This document shows positions 9,465 through 23,400 of a DNA stretch of 64,000 bases, one piece after another. A program made the position numbers and the translations under genes. The notes under the pieces were generated by a model. That model was not told the origin of the DNA. It saw only the letters and a program-made list of their open reading frames with translations, and ran no database searches. Source of the DNA: Sinotaia quadrata (lineage: Eukaryota; Mollusca; Gastropoda; Architaenioglossa; Viviparidae); contig CM054178.1 of NCBI GenBank assembly GCA_028829895.1, positions 25,784,201-25,848,200 on the forward strand, given 5' to 3'. The stretch's first letter is position 1; each line of letters starts with the position of its first letter.

Positions 9465-12400
9465 CTGAAATAATGAACATGAGATTGAGTATGTTCTGTC
9501 TGTCTTCTGTCTGTCTTAGTGTGTGTACCTCAACCAACTAGACCAGTACTGTACAATCTGCAGTCCAGAGTTCTCATGTTTCATGTTAAAACCATTTTAT
9601 ACATAATATCTGTCTTAACAAGTAGTACTGAGGGCTGAGTGAATTACTATTACATAGCTAAATACTGACATTAAGGATTTATATTGCTGATATCTAGAAC
9701 AAATATCAAAATAGTATTACACAATTAAATAATGACACTGTGGGCTGACTGAACCAGTACTACTTAGTTAAATACTGACAATGGACTGACACTATTACTG
9801 TTGCATAGCTTAAAACCATACATTTTTATGAAACAGCAAATAATGATTTTGGCCCCATTTATAATTATGTGTATGCTATTTATTAAGCCAGCACTTTGTT
9901 ATGGTGCTTATGTCATTTTACATTATAGATTTTGTCTCACCTCTTCTTTGGCTGACAAACCATCATAATTGTCTTGTTGTGTCAGATAATCCTGTGGTTC
10001 TGAGTATCCCTCAAATACCTGTACAATTAAAATACTTCAAATACATGAACAAAGTAAATCATCATATACCAATACAACATAAAGTGTGTGAAATATATAC
10101 ACAAAATACATGAATAAAGTAAATCATCACATACCAATACAACATAAAGTGTGTCAAATATATATACACAAAGTACAATAATCCTAACAATGTCCAATCA
10201 AGTATTAATTATTTGTATAAATTGAGTTAAACAGGTGTACAAAATAAAGTGTGTCCAATACCTGCAAAAAATGAGCAGTGACAAAGGAAACAGTGACAAA
10301 TGACAAACTGAACAATTCCGAATACTTTTCAACTATGTCATGTTTTACCATTTAAATAAACTTTAACAGTGTCTAATATCTTAAAATATCAAACCATTCT
10401 TACTAAATGTCTACAATGAATGAATGAATAAATTCAAATTAATTATTCACCACCCTCCAAGGTCTGATAGTTTACATACATTTTAGTAAACTGAAAAATT
10501 TAGTACTTCATCTCAACTTATAAACTTTACCGTTTTTTAATAAAACCCTTTTATAATAAATTATTTCTTTCTGATATTCTAAGTGACAAAATTAATGCTC
10601 CAAAACATTTTGCATAACCATAATGGTTAATACGGATGTAAGTTTTAAAATACATACCTCATCCAAAATGACAGGGATCTCTTCTCCTGAAACTAATATT
10701 ATACCAGCTTTGGCTGCAGTCTCTTCCTGTACACTGGTTGGGGATGACAGATGTGGAAGCTCTAGCCATGAAATAAGCATGTGTATTTATGAGGCATTAG
10801 ACCCAAGAAGGCATTTGATGTTTCTTTTTGATTGTTAGAAAAGGCTCTCGGATTTGAAAGTTTAGGACCATACATAAAATACACAATGTATATTAGGCAT
10901 TAGACCCAAGAAGACATTGATATTTATGTTTCTGATTGCTAGAAAAGACTTGCAGATTTGGAAGCTATAGACCATATATAAAATAGATGATGTTTATAAA
11001 TAAAAGACTTGCAGATTTGGAAGCTTTAGACCATATATAAAATAGATGATGTATGTAAATAAATTCGACCAAACAAGACATTTGATGTTTATGTTTCTGA
11101 TTGTTTGAACAAATTAAAAGTGATAGATGGCACTTAATTGCATGCAAAACACAATAGCTTTTAATATATGAAATTGAAGAAAGGAAATATGATAATGATT
11201 GTTATCTTAATAATGCTACAGAAAGCTTTTTCATAAAGCACAGTTTATATAAAAAGTCCTTAAATTAAAATCTGTTAAAAATTGGTTAAGAAAAATGCAG
11301 GACTGTAAATTTATATCTTGCGTGAATTACATTACAAGTATTACTAAAGTATAGATACATTAATTTTGCAAAGGGATGTAACAAGTATTACTGAAGATAG
11401 ATACATTAATTATGCATAGGGATGTAATATGTTTTAAAGCTGGTGCAATGAACACTTTACTACTGACTCAAAACAGAAAAGTACACACACAAAAGTATTT
11501 CTTATTAATTTCCATACTATGAATTGGAATTGGCAATCAGTTTGACGTGCTCAAATTTATGCTAAAAAGCTGCAGGAAACTAAGCAAAAAAATAAAACTG
11601 CTGTCAGTTCACCCCCAGATGCATTCTCATATTTTTAAAAGGGTTAAAATTTATAATATTTGTGTGTTTTTCTTAGTGGGTCTAATGCTTACTAAATCAG
11701 ACCATAAATGAAAACCTTGTACACTAATCATAAGTAAACAAAATACAGTCTTTAACCCTTTATTGGGCACACATTTTTTCATTTTTTTTAGCTCTGTGCA
11801 GGCAAGAATTTTCAGGATTTCAGTGCAATTTAGGGTTACATTAGTAAAAAAAACATCATATCTTAGGCATTAGTGCATATATTTCAATGAAATAAGATGC
11901 ATATTGAAAGGAAACGAAAACAGCTTTATTATTTTCCTTACATGAAGTATACTTATCAGGTGTTTTAATTTTAATCCATGCATGAACACATAATATTAGT
12001 TTCCTTCCAAACTGGATCACCAGCTCTTTTTCCGTGATCTTCTGACATGCATACTCATTCGTTTGTTCCCCTATCTTGTCAAATGTTTCTTCTTCAAGAA
12101 GCTGGTAGAAGAAAGCCAGCTGAGTAGGCCTATGATCAGTTACACATTCGGTCCCATTTCTGCTACAAATTTCAATATCTTCTGTGCTGAAGTTCTACTA
12201 TTCCAATTGTGTGCATCTCCAGATATCCCTTCCCTCTCCTCATCTTTGATATCCTTAGAATCTGATACACTCTCCTCCCAGTTGGAAATATCTGTGTATG
12301 CTACTGATGCTAAGAGATTTTTGTTTAACTGTGAAAAATGAATTGACAATTTACCTCACCAAGGAGCATTTACAATGAAATAAATATGTTTTTATTAAAA

Positions 12401-15400
12401 TATAGCATTATCAAGTAACCAAATTGTTGACAAACAAGTTTCAGTTTCATTATGACCCAAAATGTCATGAGCAAAAGGTCAAGGATATTTCAATGTGTTT
12501 ACTTTTATCTATCTAGAGTAAATTTGATTGTATTTCATTGCCACAGTTTACCAACCTTTATCACATTTTCTGTCAAGTCTCCTCATGCTTTCTTCCCAGC
12601 AACTCATGCAGGCTGTGAGTTCTCCTTGGACCATCTTTAAAATAGTTTTCCACTGGTTCATGCTCGGCTCCTCCACTATTGTCTCAGTACCAGCCACATC
12701 ATTTTTGTTGGTTTGTGAAAACAATCTCTTTAGCTCAAGTGTTTCTTCCATAGCTGTTCCTAGGTCTTGAACTCTAAAGGGAAATTGAATGTCAGAATAA
12801 TTATTTTTTTTTATCTGAAGGTTCACACTGTTATGGATTTAAAGAGCAAATCAAAATATAAATGCAAATGACATCATTATTGACTGTCACAGATTTCTGG
12901 CACTGTCCTTACTGCATTTATATTTTAATTAATTTTTTTTTTGCATGTCTAGATTCACCCTTTTTGTCTCCTGGGGCAAGGGAGATTATCATATTTCATA
13001 ATTATTATGTGATATTAAGTCATGATATATCAACTGAATGTATTATTAATAATTATTTGAAATATTTAATATTTAGTGTTAAAATAAAAAAGTCAGCTAA
13101 ACAGACAATATTTTTAACTGCAACGAATACTGAAGAATTGTGCCTGCAGTTTTAGGTAGGTGTAAAGTGTGTTGCATCAACAATACTTGCAATGCCAAGG
13201 ACAAGTTTTCTCAGAGCCCAGCAATGACAACTCCTCAGTTGGTACACCATTACGCACTTTTAACCAATAAGACAGCTGTATTCTAGCTGCCAGAGGGTGC
13301 TAGATTGGAGACTGACTATTTTAGTTGTTTTAGACTGAAAAGAACAGAGAGACCAAGAGATTTTCTGGAGAACATTATGAAAACTGCAGGGTTTGTGTAA
13401 AAAAATACTTTCTCTGTTATGGCACCATGTTGATACTTGTTAAAATCAAGTGGGCATTTTCAACACAGTGAAGTTAATAAGAGGAGTCCCACTGCTTTGG
13501 CAAGATCATATTCAACATGCTATTGCATAATTCACTGATTACATTCAAACAAAACATCTAGCTTGCATTCAAATTTGTACTGCCTGTTCTCTTTGCTATT
13601 CCACTTTTCCAGATGGGACTGATTATACTTATGCAAATGCTAGGTGAGGGGTAATATCAGGTCTGATGACACTTCATTGGCAGAGGAGCATGACATCCAC
13701 CTGCCACAAGTGAAAGAAACAGTTTAGAAAGTCATTTGGCCTTCAGCAGACTGGCAGTTTATTTTTTTAATTGCATCAATATGGGCTGATCTGACACCAA
13801 GCAAGAGTCTCACAAGCAGGGGTGGGGATCCAAATATGGGCACCTCCAGAGTGAGATGGATGACATGGCAAAGTGTGTACTTGACATAGGAACATGTGCT
13901 GACAGTGCCCATATACTTGACCCATTTCCTACAGTTTTCCCTGAGTTATAAGGAAGTTGCATGCATTGGACCTATCTAAACCACTTTCTACATTGCTTTG
14001 AACTGCACACACTGACCAAATTTCTTGGAATCAACTGTCTTGTGACTGAATCAACAACACTACACCCCAAAGACATGTCTTATAATTCATGAGGGTGCCA
14101 ACAATTCCAATGAGTGAAAATTAGTTTAGTTTAAACATCAGTGCACATTAAATAGATAAAATAAAAGTAGATAGGATTATAATAGTTAATAGTGTCAGTA
14201 CATAACATTTTTAAAAATCTTTTCGAACCTGAATATATTTGTCATCAAATTAATTTGTTACAGACTCAAGTAACTCTGAGACTGAAACATTGACTCTCCA
14301 ATAACCTCATTATTTTTAAGATAAATTTGTTAATTCATTATAGTGGTGATTACTGCTAAACTGTGTAATTCGTTATTTCATTTCACTTTCATCATCCACT
14401 GATTCAGAAATTATCCTTTATTCCCAGAGTGTGTTTTATGAACGAGTGATTTGTGAAAGTGATTTTTGTTGTTTCTTTACTTTTGAGAGAGAATCTGTAG
14501 GGCAATAAATAAAAATCATAACCATCAAAGGAACAGAAATTGATTACTATTGATTTGACAGGTTGACTGTGATATTTATGTTGTACCATCCTGTATTGTC
14601 TGTATTCATTCATTCCTCTTGCAATCTTGCATAAAAACATGTCAATATGTGTGCATGCATTATTAAAAAGAGCCAGAAAAAAATCTATGGTGAATGCAGG
14701 TCAGATATTGTGACCAACAACCAATAGATCTGTAAGAAGCGTTGACAAATCACCAATGGAAAGAATAAAGTTGTGTGACTGTGGTGATGCTTATGTGACA
14801 TTAGTGACAAATTACACCTTCCCCATTTCATTCATCATTTATTTTCATGTCTGTATTTTGGTGACATTGGTTTTTTAACTATTATTTTACAATATTATTT
14901 ACATGTCAGACTATACCACTTGTGAATGCTTGTATCTTATATATATATATATATATATATATATCATTGATTTTAAGTGAAATGGACTGAATTTTGAAAA
15001 TAAGAAAAATGTGCCATTGAGTAGCTTGTTTTACAAGAATTACTCTGCAAGAAGGTGATTTACAATAAAACTCTTACTTGTACAGAGCTGCCAGCAAATG
15101 CAGTTCCAAGCTATGAACAGCCATGAAGGTTTGCTGCAAGTGATTATCAAAGATTTTCTTATTTTTATCTTGTGTCTTTTCTTCTCTCAGGGCTAGAGAG
15201 AGAGGGCCTCTACGGTGGGCATCCAAATGAGATCCTAACTCCTGTTCAATCTTACTAAGTTCCACCGTCATTATCTGCAGCAGTGACTTTAGTGATGAAA
15301 ATGACCACTGCACTGAAATAATGATTATGTGTCAATGAAACAGAGATGTTGCTGTAAAAAGAAAAACAGCATGTCAATGAAGCAAAGATAACATGGCAGT

Positions 15401-17373
15401 GATTTATAGATATGTCAGTGAAACAGAAATAACATGTGATGAAATAGAAATTGCCGTGCCCTGAAAGAGATAACACAAAATAGCACGGCACTGAAACAGA
15501 AATGATGTATCACTGAAAGAGATAATGTGTCACTAAATCAGAGATGAGTTACTGAAATATAGCATGTCACCGCAATAAAGATGTGTCAGTGACAAATGAA
15601 TGTCACTGAAACAGAGATAGCATGCCAATGAAAAGGCAGTACATGTCATCAATGAAACAGAGATCTTATTGAAATAATAGGCCATTGAAATAGAAGCGTT
15701 AATGAATATGAGATAGTATGAAAAGATGTAAGATGTGGCACCAAAAGTAAATAATGTGTCATTGACAAAGATAATGAGCCAATTAAACAGAAATAAGTTG
15801 TCACTGAATTATAATTCAAGAGTTGTGTCAATGAAATAAGATACAGTGATAAATTGTTAATGAAAGAGAAATAATATGTCCTGAATAAATCATTACATCA
15901 CTGAAATAAAGATAATTTTTCACTTAGATAGTTCAATGTGTCAATTGTGTACAGCTAATTATAATGTATCAAAAAACATGAAATAATGTGTCCATGAAAT
16001 ATGAGCCATGCATATTTTAAAATAAACAAAAAATAATATAACTGCAACTGTGGCAGTTTCTGCTTGAAATGATTTTAAAGCTTGAAAATAACATGCAAGA
16101 GCTATGTGTTTAAAGGAATAGTTTCCCAGACAGAATAGCACGTTCACTAATATTAGTAATAAAGTCTACAATAAATCATTTTGCCATATTTCTTTATCAT
16201 GTATTGCACACATTTTTATATAAGACTCATTTGATTTTATTAAGATTATTGATCTGTTATGTGCATAATTATGCACATTTTAGAAAGAAACTTTTTAAAA
16301 AATACAATAATAATGTAAAAATAAAAATAGCAAATTAAAGTTAAAGGCAAATTTTGTCATTGGTGTCTCTACTTTTCTTTTCTGTTTTTTTCAGTCTCAC
16401 TGCCAACTATAGTACAAAATAAATAAGCAACAATAAAAGCACAAACAGAATCTTTCAGACTTGTATCCCTTAAGCTATTTATCTGGTAATGTTTAAAGTA
16501 ATAATTAATAATATGTTATATTTAGAAATCTCACTGCCAACTATAGTACAAAATAAATAAGCAACAATAAAAGCACAAACAGAATCTTTCAGACTTGTAT
16601 CCTTTAAGCTATTTATCTAGTAATGTTTAGAGCAGGGGTCACCAACACGGTGCCCGCGGGCGCCATGTCGCCCGCAAAGACTACATGAGTCGCCCGCAGG
16701 CCTTTTCTAAGTCTTCACATTATTAATAATGTATAAAGACAAACCAGAAGAGTGTATCAAACTGGCAGCCCTTCGTATGACTCAGTACCCATGAAGTAGC
16801 TCTCAGTATCAAAAAGGTTGGTGACCCCTGGTTTAGAGTAATAACTTAATAATATGTTATATTTAGAAATCTCACTGCCAACTATAGTACAAAATAAATA
16901 AACAACAAAACTACATGTGGATACTTTTAGACTTGTCTCTCTTAAGCTATTTCCTTAGTAAAATTTAGAGCAATAATTTTACAATATGTTATATTTATAT
17001 TTTGATGAATATGAAAATAAAATATAAATAGACATAACCCATAAATATCTTTAATAAGTTCTTGTCCAATAGCCAATTTGTTTCTCACTCTATTTTGTTT
17101 GTATTGTATATATATATATATAAAAGTAAATCTTGTCTTTCTATTCTTAAGATCCATTCTTTATAAAGTATAAGTGTTAACTCAATAATATGTAAAATGT
17201 ATGTCCAGATGAATTAAGGCACTCATGGGTTATATCTATAAATATGAAAATAAAATATTTATAGATATAACCCATGAGTACCTTTAATACACCTCTGACA
17301 TCAGTCAAAATTTTTCTCACTCTATTATGTTTGCACATGTGCACACGCATGCACACACATGCACACACGCACG

Positions 17374-17417
<44 letters not shown>

Positions 17418-20400
17418 CACACATAATTTCAGCTTCCATCATGATAGGTTCAATAATAAATACATTAAAACTTTGGATCATGTTATGATGCCTCAAGAAT
17501 TTTAGATAAGCTATTTAAATTATGTTTGCCTAAAAATTATTTAAAAATTTGTTAAATACATTCATTCACAAGAACTCAAATGAAGAATATTTACCTTTAG
17601 AATCTTCCACAAAACATGCTGCAAGACGACGAATAAATTCTGAGATGTGAATATGGTTCAACTCTTGCATTGACTGGAAATGTACAAAACCAAAACCCTA
17701 CATTATAAATATTATAGTGTATTTTCTTTAAAATCTTATATTTCTTCACATTCTTAGACAATGAAAATAAAAAGCAGCAAAACATGAAAGGAAATGAGAA
17801 TTAGTGTTTCAATATAAATATTTTATCTGTACAAATAAGAATAAGGAAGTTTTCATGATAGCTATTTCATCTTTCTCCTACTGAAATGTTTTCCTACTAA
17901 TGAAACAGATGAAACTTCAGGAACTTTTAAAATGTTTATTTGATGGTAAATTCAAATAAATGAATAAATCATTCTTACCTTCAGAATATCAATTGAAAAG
18001 CTGTCTGTTGAATCAAACAGTGTTTTCATTTCAGCAGGATTCATAGTATCAAGCTGAATTATATTTGGATAATCAGTGAGTGGTATTTCTGAGCAGTGGC
18101 TCATTACACCAGCAATTTCAAGACGAACTGGATAGCTCATAAAACTTAAGGAAAATTACAACATTCAAAATCATCAGAGATGTGACTATTTTTAATAAAA
18201 TCCAAACTTAAATTTTATAATCCAAACACAATGAAGTCAACTGCATTCAAAAAGCTGTGTCATAACCCTTTCCATATGAGACTATTAGTAAATAATTAAA
18301 GACCAGAAGAGTTTTCCACAACAGGTAAAAATAATGAATAATTCTAACTCATTTCCAAACCCAAACTAATTAAGTATGTATGATCAAAATAATAAATAAT
18401 TATGACTCATTTCCAAACCCACAACTAATTAAGCAAGTACGAACATAATAATAAATAATTATGACTCATTTCCAAACCCACAACTAACTGGAATAGGGTA
18501 CTGTTCACACCACCACTTTTTATAGTGCTGGAATATGTACACAAATCACCACTTTATATAGTGATGGAATATGTATACAAATCACCACTTTATATAGAGC
18601 TGGAATATGTATACAAATCACCACTTTATATAGTGCTGGAATATGTATACAAATCACCACTTTATATAGTGCTGGAATATGTATACAAATCACCACTTTA
18701 TATAGTGCTTGAATATGTATACAAATCACCACTTTATATAGTGCTGGAATATGTATACAAATCACCACTTTATATAGTGTTGGAATACGGTACTGTTCAC
18801 ACCACCACTTTTTATAGTAAACACTATATGGAGACAATACAGATCATAATCAGTTCCTGAATACAATGGAGACTGCAAACAGTTCCTGTAGACAAGACAT
18901 CTGGGCATATCTAGGTATTTGTAATTTCAGTTCAATAAGCTGACGTCAGCACATCATTTCTGTTGAAAGATATATTTCAAATATAGAGTTCCTAATATTA
19001 AACAAGAACTGATCATAATTGTAAAACAATAATTTTACTGTACTAGGATTAAATTATGAACACACTGCATGCACAGACAGCACTTTGACTAACAGGTACT
19101 TTGCTTGAGAGTTCATTATCTGCTCTTAGCTTGAGAGTTCATTATCTGCTCTTAGCTTGAGAGTTCATTATCTGCTCTTAGCTTGAAGTTAAATATATAT
19201 TAGAATTACTGACAAAAAAAGAAACAATATTATAAGAAGCAAAACAAAATATTTCTTTTTGTATTAACAAACATGTATTTCCAAAGTGAAACTCCATGTC
19301 ATTTTGTTGTGAAGGATACAGTCTAACAAGCTGGCTGAATGTGTGCCTAAAAAGAAGAAAGCTCGACTTCATCATTACAAATAAATGTTGTCGCAAGTCA
19401 GGACACTGCCTCAGGCGAGGTCCTTGCGCATGTTCCTGGAGCACTCTAGAATTATTCATGTTTCCTACACTAGAAACATTGAAAACATATACATTTTAAA
19501 AAAAATATTAAGAAGAATATTGTTAAATAGAATATAAAAAGTTCAGCATTTACAACAAAAATATTTGTACATCTCTGCATGTTTGTGTTTAAACATTGTG
19601 ATAGTACTGGATAGGGCTTTGAGGGATTGCACGTACTATATATCATTATATGTACATATATGATAGGAATGAACTTGTATGTTATATATTATATTTATGT
19701 GTATGTGTGAAAGGGTTAGACAGGGCTTGCATGCACTAAATGTATTTTATGTCTGCATGTGTGATAGGCTTAGGGCTTGCTTGTACTAAATATATTTTGT
19801 GTCTGCATGTGTGATAGGGTTAGATGCACTAAATGTATGTTTGCATGTGCAGTACTGTAATACCAGAGATATACATCATGTCAATGTGTTTACGGCCAGA
19901 GAGTTTAACAGAATATTGTGTGCTCAATTCCAGCATCACATTCCATATTTTATGCAGAAACTGTGTTGATTAAAAGTTTTAAGAAATTAAGCACATTAAT
20001 CACTTTCTTGAATACTGCCTGACCAATCTCATGCAAAACTTTGTATGATTACAAAGGCTGAATTTGATATTAATGACTATCTGTCACATAATGGTATTAT
20101 GTAGCCACATTTTCACCTTAAACTAAAAAATATTCAACTTCCAAATCCTATCCATTTGGACCATTAACCCTTACCCCTGGGACGGAGGGTGGCCTAATTA
20201 GTATTCCAGCTTATTTCAAAAGGGCCAGTCAGAGTACTGCTTGACAGCATTTGAAATTGAACTAACATTAATTGGCAGACCATCATGATGGGCTGCAGAG
20301 GCAACACATACATGGTTCTCCTGACACCAAATAGTTACACATACTTCATACAAGCTATCATCCTTAATTGTTGGTAATTAATACAGCAGGAACCCATCTG

Positions 20401-23400
20401 CTGCCTATTTATACTGCCCAAAAATGTAGCTTTGCTTCTATGTATAAATATTATATATATATTTATTGTGTTCTGTCAGGGAATACAAGCTGACAAACTT
20501 AAAGTTCATTTGCTTCTACCTGCAGATTGGCACTTTATCTTCATTGTTGTACCTTTGATGAATGCGGAGTCATGAGGCAACATCTGGGCAAAGAGCACAG
20601 TTGGAAGGACTCACATGCCAGTTGTCGTAAAGACCTACTAGGACCCTAGACAACCACATCAGGTACAGTACTGAGCTAAGTGGGCTACACAATCAATCGC
20701 TTCTATATGCTTCATCAGCAATATCTTGTATAAAAAAACTTATGATTATGAACTCTATATTCCCAATTATTTTTCATACTGTTTATATGTGACTGATAGC
20801 ACTATTTTTATTTCCCTTATATCTACTTAGATCACTCTTGTTGGCACAGTTTACTTACATATTATATGTTGTTAGTCTGTCACCTTTATTTAGTATTCCT
20901 GGCTGTTATGTATCAAGGGGCTCAGAGCTTTATTCTAGCCAATCATTCTTCTGTTCTATTCAATCTTCCTTTTTTCCAACTGATGTGTTTAGCCAGGTGT
21001 GTTTGGGGGCTAGTGTACAGTTATGGGAAGCCCAGGTGATGGAGAATTAACATCTTGCCCATCCTCCAACAAAACATCACATATCACATGCTTAGAAATT
21101 GCATATATCAGTTACGTGCGCACATGCGTGCGAGTGTGTGTCCTAATGTATAATGCATGATTGTATGTTTAATGAACAAACAATATTTTGAAACAGGCAT
21201 GTTAAAAATAAAGATTTCATAAATACACAGCAATTCTTCAAGAAAATAATAATATTACAAGCTAAAAATTGACAGAGAGAAAAATAAGTATACAATAACT
21301 GAACAAATGTTACTTTTGCACTGTTCAATATTGAGAGATATCAAATAATATTTATTTACTGTTCATTATTGAGATTTATCAAATGCTATTTACTTACTGT
21401 TCATTACTTCCCACAAACATAAATACTCACAAAGTAAAACCTCGAACTACAAGTTCTGATTCTTGGATGAACCTGATGGCCTTGGATGTGACATTAGTTG
21501 TCTTTCTGACTGTGGCTATAAACTCATCAACCACAGTGAGAACTTTTCCATATTGCACCACTGCACACTTCCAGAAGATGACAGCTGTTATTTGATAGAG
21601 AAGAAATGGCACGCAAAGAGCAGCAAGTGTGTTGGCCACTGAGATGGTCCAGCTATCAAGAGCTGTGTAAGCAGGTTCTAAGTTACAGAGTAGACAGATG
21701 ACAATCACAACTAACAAAGAAAGACACCATCTGGAACAAAATGACAAAATAAAAATTATTAATAATATTGAAATAATAAGTATAATAATTACAAACCCTG
21801 ACTGGCACATCAGTATTTGATTATCAGTATAATAATAACTCAAATCCCTGAATATATCAGTATAAGAAGCAAAATCCCTGAATGATATATGAATATATTA
21901 GTATAATAAGAGATATGAACTATGTATGATGTATGAGTACATTGTGTAATAAAAAGTATATCCTGATGATATTTGATTATACCAGTAAAATAATTACAAA
22001 CCTTGCATTATATTTGAATATACCAGTAAAATACATGTAAATACAAACCCTGCATTATATTTGAATATACCAGTAAAATAAGTACAAACCCTGCATTATA
22101 TTTGATTATACCAGTAAAATAAGTACAAACCCTGCATAATATTTGAATATACCAGTAAAATAAGTACAAACCCTGCATTATATTTGAATATACCAACAAA
22201 GAAGTATAAACCAGGAAGACTATCTGAATATGTGATTATCGGTTGAAGCAGAACAAGTGCACAATTGGCATATTATTGTGATCAGTGAATGATGCTTAAC
22301 AAACACATCTCGCATTACAGATTCATAGTAAAGGTTCCCAATCACCGGGTCAAGAGCTTGGATGGGTCAGGTCATGTGACATGACAATTCATTTTTCATT
22401 ATTTTTCACTTGTAACATACTTTGGGTCACCAGGTAAATGTGTTTCAAATTTTTGGGTCACAAACCAAAAAAGGATGGAAAATACTGAGGTATAAGGTTT
22501 TACATATTTATTTTTTTTCATTTTAAATAATGTTGTGCAAAAATTACCTTTTTTGTGGTTCATACTTCTTTGTCCTGTGAGGTTGCTGATCTTCTTGCAA
22601 AGTATGCAGAAAAAATTCATCTTCTTCATTTAGAAGAGAGCTAGTTGTCAGTTTCTCCAAAACCTTTCTCTTAAAATCAGAAAACTGAAATAAAATGTAC
22701 ACAAGTCAACTGTACAGCAATAATTATAAAAGTGTTTCCTTTCGACCAGGTTGTTCTTGCTGAAATTACGTACAAAGTTTTGAGAAATAATAATTCAAAC
22801 ACAAAACCTTTCAAATTACATACTAATATGGATTAAATTTTAGTAAAGTAAACTATGAATGCTGTGAATAATAATCTTCTGTCAATATTTAGCAGCCCAA
22901 ACATCTCGCATTTCATGATGTTTCTAGTGATTTCTGCAATAAGCACGAATGCTGAGGCAGAGCTTCAGATTAAGGTAAGGGAGGTAAATGGAGTTAGATC
23001 ATATTTTAGTTTATTTTTTGTGGTTAAATGTCTTGTTTCAATGGTGGGCTGTAAAAATCTTTCTCCAAAAGTGATCCACAAATCAAAAAAACTGAGAAAC
23101 AATGATTTGTGTATTATTCATAAATATAAACAAAAATAAAATTGAATTTTAAAAAAAAAATAAGAAAATTATTTCGTAATACAGTGAGCTCTCTGTTTAT
23201 GCAAGTTTTGTTTACAAAATTCAAATTTACCTAATTTTAATATTTAAGCATTTTCATTTTATTTTGTGTGCCAAACTTGAAGTTATGAAACATGAGTGCA
23301 AGATGCTGATTCACTTGTCTTCAGTTTCTCAGTTATTAGCCATTTGTACATATGTCAAACTAAGTGCTCTTGTGCTCCGACACTGAGAAAGTGTACATAT

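Noticed and set aside
18520..18860. 105- and 111-codon frames on opposite strands
   Set aside because: Produced by a 36-bp repeat whose period is divisible by 3.
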